Source: Conidiobolus incongruus B7586 (taxonomy: Eukaryota; Entomophthoromycota; Entomophthoromycetes; Entomophthorales; Conidiobolaceae). From it: a stretch of 18,191 nucleotides of DNA. This document shows, in pieces, positions 17,117 through 18,191 of the stretch. The notes under the pieces were generated by a model. The model saw only the letters and a list, made by a program, of their open reading frames with translations, searched no databases and was not told where the DNA came from. Where the stretch lies: positions 1-18,191 of the forward strand of contig JNEM01015714.1 of assembly GCA_000697335.1 (NCBI GenBank), read 5' to 3'. The first letter of the stretch is position 1. Each line of letters opens with the position of its first letter. Position numbers and translations under genes: made by a program.

Positions 17117-18191
17117 ATGGCTTTTTTCAAACTGAGCCATATATTGACCGTGTTATTCATAACATTCAATATATGTAGCGGTCAAGTACGTGACTTAAAA
17201 ATTCGGCGTAGTGAAAATACCACATTATACACTAAAACCAATCCCTTCGAAATTTTCGATGATAGACCTCCTGAATGTCCCCCGTGTTTCAACTGCTTCT
17301 TACCCGCTTACAAATGTTTGAACTCGGGCGAGTGTAACCAATTTGACGGTCGTTGTAAATGTCCTAACGGCTTTGGTGGCGATAATTGTTCTACGCCTCG
17401 TAAGTCAATGTAATTAGAAATTTACGAAGTTGATTCTAATTTATTCTAGTTTGTGGTAGTTTACCTTCTAAAGAGAGACCTCCAAGAACAGGAGACCAAT
17501 GTACCTGTGACGAAGGCTGGGATGGTATTAATTGCAATGGTACACCAAATAATCCAAATTGAATATCAAAATTCATTGATTTATTTTTCTTAAATAGTTT
17601 GCGTTGAAGACTTCACCTGCAACCAAATGGTACCACCAGGCTTAAATGGTACTTGTTATAAAGGAGGTTTGGTAGTTCAAGAAAATCATCAAATGTGTGA
17701 CGTTACAAGTAATATTAATTTGTTATGTGTATATATAATCACTAAACTTTTTTAGACAAAAAAATCCTAGAAATGTTACCGGATCGTAAACCTCAAGTTA
17801 CTTTTAGTTGTAATAGGGATAAGGCGGAATGTGGATTTCAATGTAAACAAATATCATATTTATATATCTAGACAATTTTATTAATATTGTTTTTAGTTTG
17901 GGTCGCTCAAGTACAATCTTTTTTCTGTGAGTTAAAAAATTGTACTTTTACATCTCGTAAGATATTAAATAATTTTAAATAAAAATATTGTTATTGATTT
18001 ATTATTTCAGCGGAAGAATACAACGGCAAGAACAGAAACTACAAGTGTGAAACTGTATCATGCGAATGTATTCCAGGGAAGATGCTCTGCGGTGAAGAGG
18101 GTAGTATCGATATTTCTGATTTCCTCACTGAAGAAATTAAAGGTCCTGGTGATTTTAAATGCTCTGGAAATAAGTGTCAATTTGAAGAACC
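17117..18191 (+). CDS. ADP1: Adp1-like ABCG-family transporter, N-terminal EGF-type ectodomain (cut by window end)
   Basis: Six exons are visible: 17117-17399, 17450-17539, 17598-17708, 17756-17842, 17897-17956 and 18011-18191 (continuing). All five introns (50, 58, 47, 54, 54 bp) are phase 1. The 270 residues seen begin with a signal peptide (about 1-22, ending ICSG). An EGF-type cysteine array follows: [45 protein letters not shown], then [12 protein letters not shown]. Next comes a conserved ectodomain: [50 protein letters not shown], then [18 protein letters not shown] and [14 protein letters not shown] recall this order from fungal Adp1-type transporters, ABCG-family permeases with a large lumenal N-terminal region before the membrane and ATP-binding parts, which lie beyond the window. 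The family call rests on memory of that ectodomain; the ATPase itself is not visible. Substrate is unknown. Confidence 0.8.

Noticed and set aside
1-18191. Transposons, LTR elements, CRISPR arrays
   Set aside because: I saw no transposase, reverse transcriptase or integrase-like reading frame, no long terminal repeats and no regularly spaced repeat array on either strand.

Overview
The window reads as a stretch of nuclear DNA from an A+T-rich, intron-rich fungus. Intergenic DNA is extremely A+T-rich and exons are visibly richer in G+C. I could place 20 spliceosomal introns; all are GT...AG and 19 of them are 45-58 bp long (the other is 73 bp). Gene content is fungal: a Glo3-type ArfGAP, an ASCC1-like KH/2H protein, a five-FAS1-domain membrane protein resembling fission-yeast Fsc1, the SF3b subunit PHF5A/Rds3, and the start of an Adp1-like ABC transporter with an EGF-type ectodomain. 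Short CCCTAA blocks fit a TTAGGG-type telomere repeat. I cannot name the species. An early-diverging A+T-rich fungus or an intron-rich ascomycete with a compact intron set are both possible.

Layout. 1-1406 is A+T-rich with one candidate 50-residue membrane micro-ORF on the minus strand. 1407-2934 (+) is the ArfGAP (6 exons) and 3622-4894 (+) is the ASCC1-like gene (6 exons). 5273-7246 (-) and 8802-9092 (-) are two intronless, cysteine-free secreted proteins that I do not recognise, separated by a gap holding telomere-like motifs. 10202-10960 (+) is an intronless HIT-domain (HINT3-like) gene with an unexplained N-terminal domain. It converges on 11055-13755 (-), the Fsc1-like gene (2 exons). 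That gene is divergent from 14535-15085 (+), the PHF5A/Rds3 gene (5 exons). 15549-15620 (+) is tRNA-Glu(UUC). 16033-16875 (-) holds open, protein-like fragments that may be a decayed host gene. 17117 to the end (+) is the first 6 exons of the Adp1-like transporter, cut by the window edge.

The genes do not form a cluster for one pathway. Four belong to the endomembrane or surface: the COPI-vesicle ArfGAP, the Fsc1-like vacuolar protein, the Adp1-like transporter and the two secreted proteins. Three are nuclear or nucleotide-related: ASCC1, PHF5A and HINT3-like. The least explained material is the secreted intronless pair, the N-terminal domain of the HIT protein, and the micro-ORF. Two introns also have tandem acceptors in which the downstream TAG doubles as an in-frame stop if the upstream acceptor is used.
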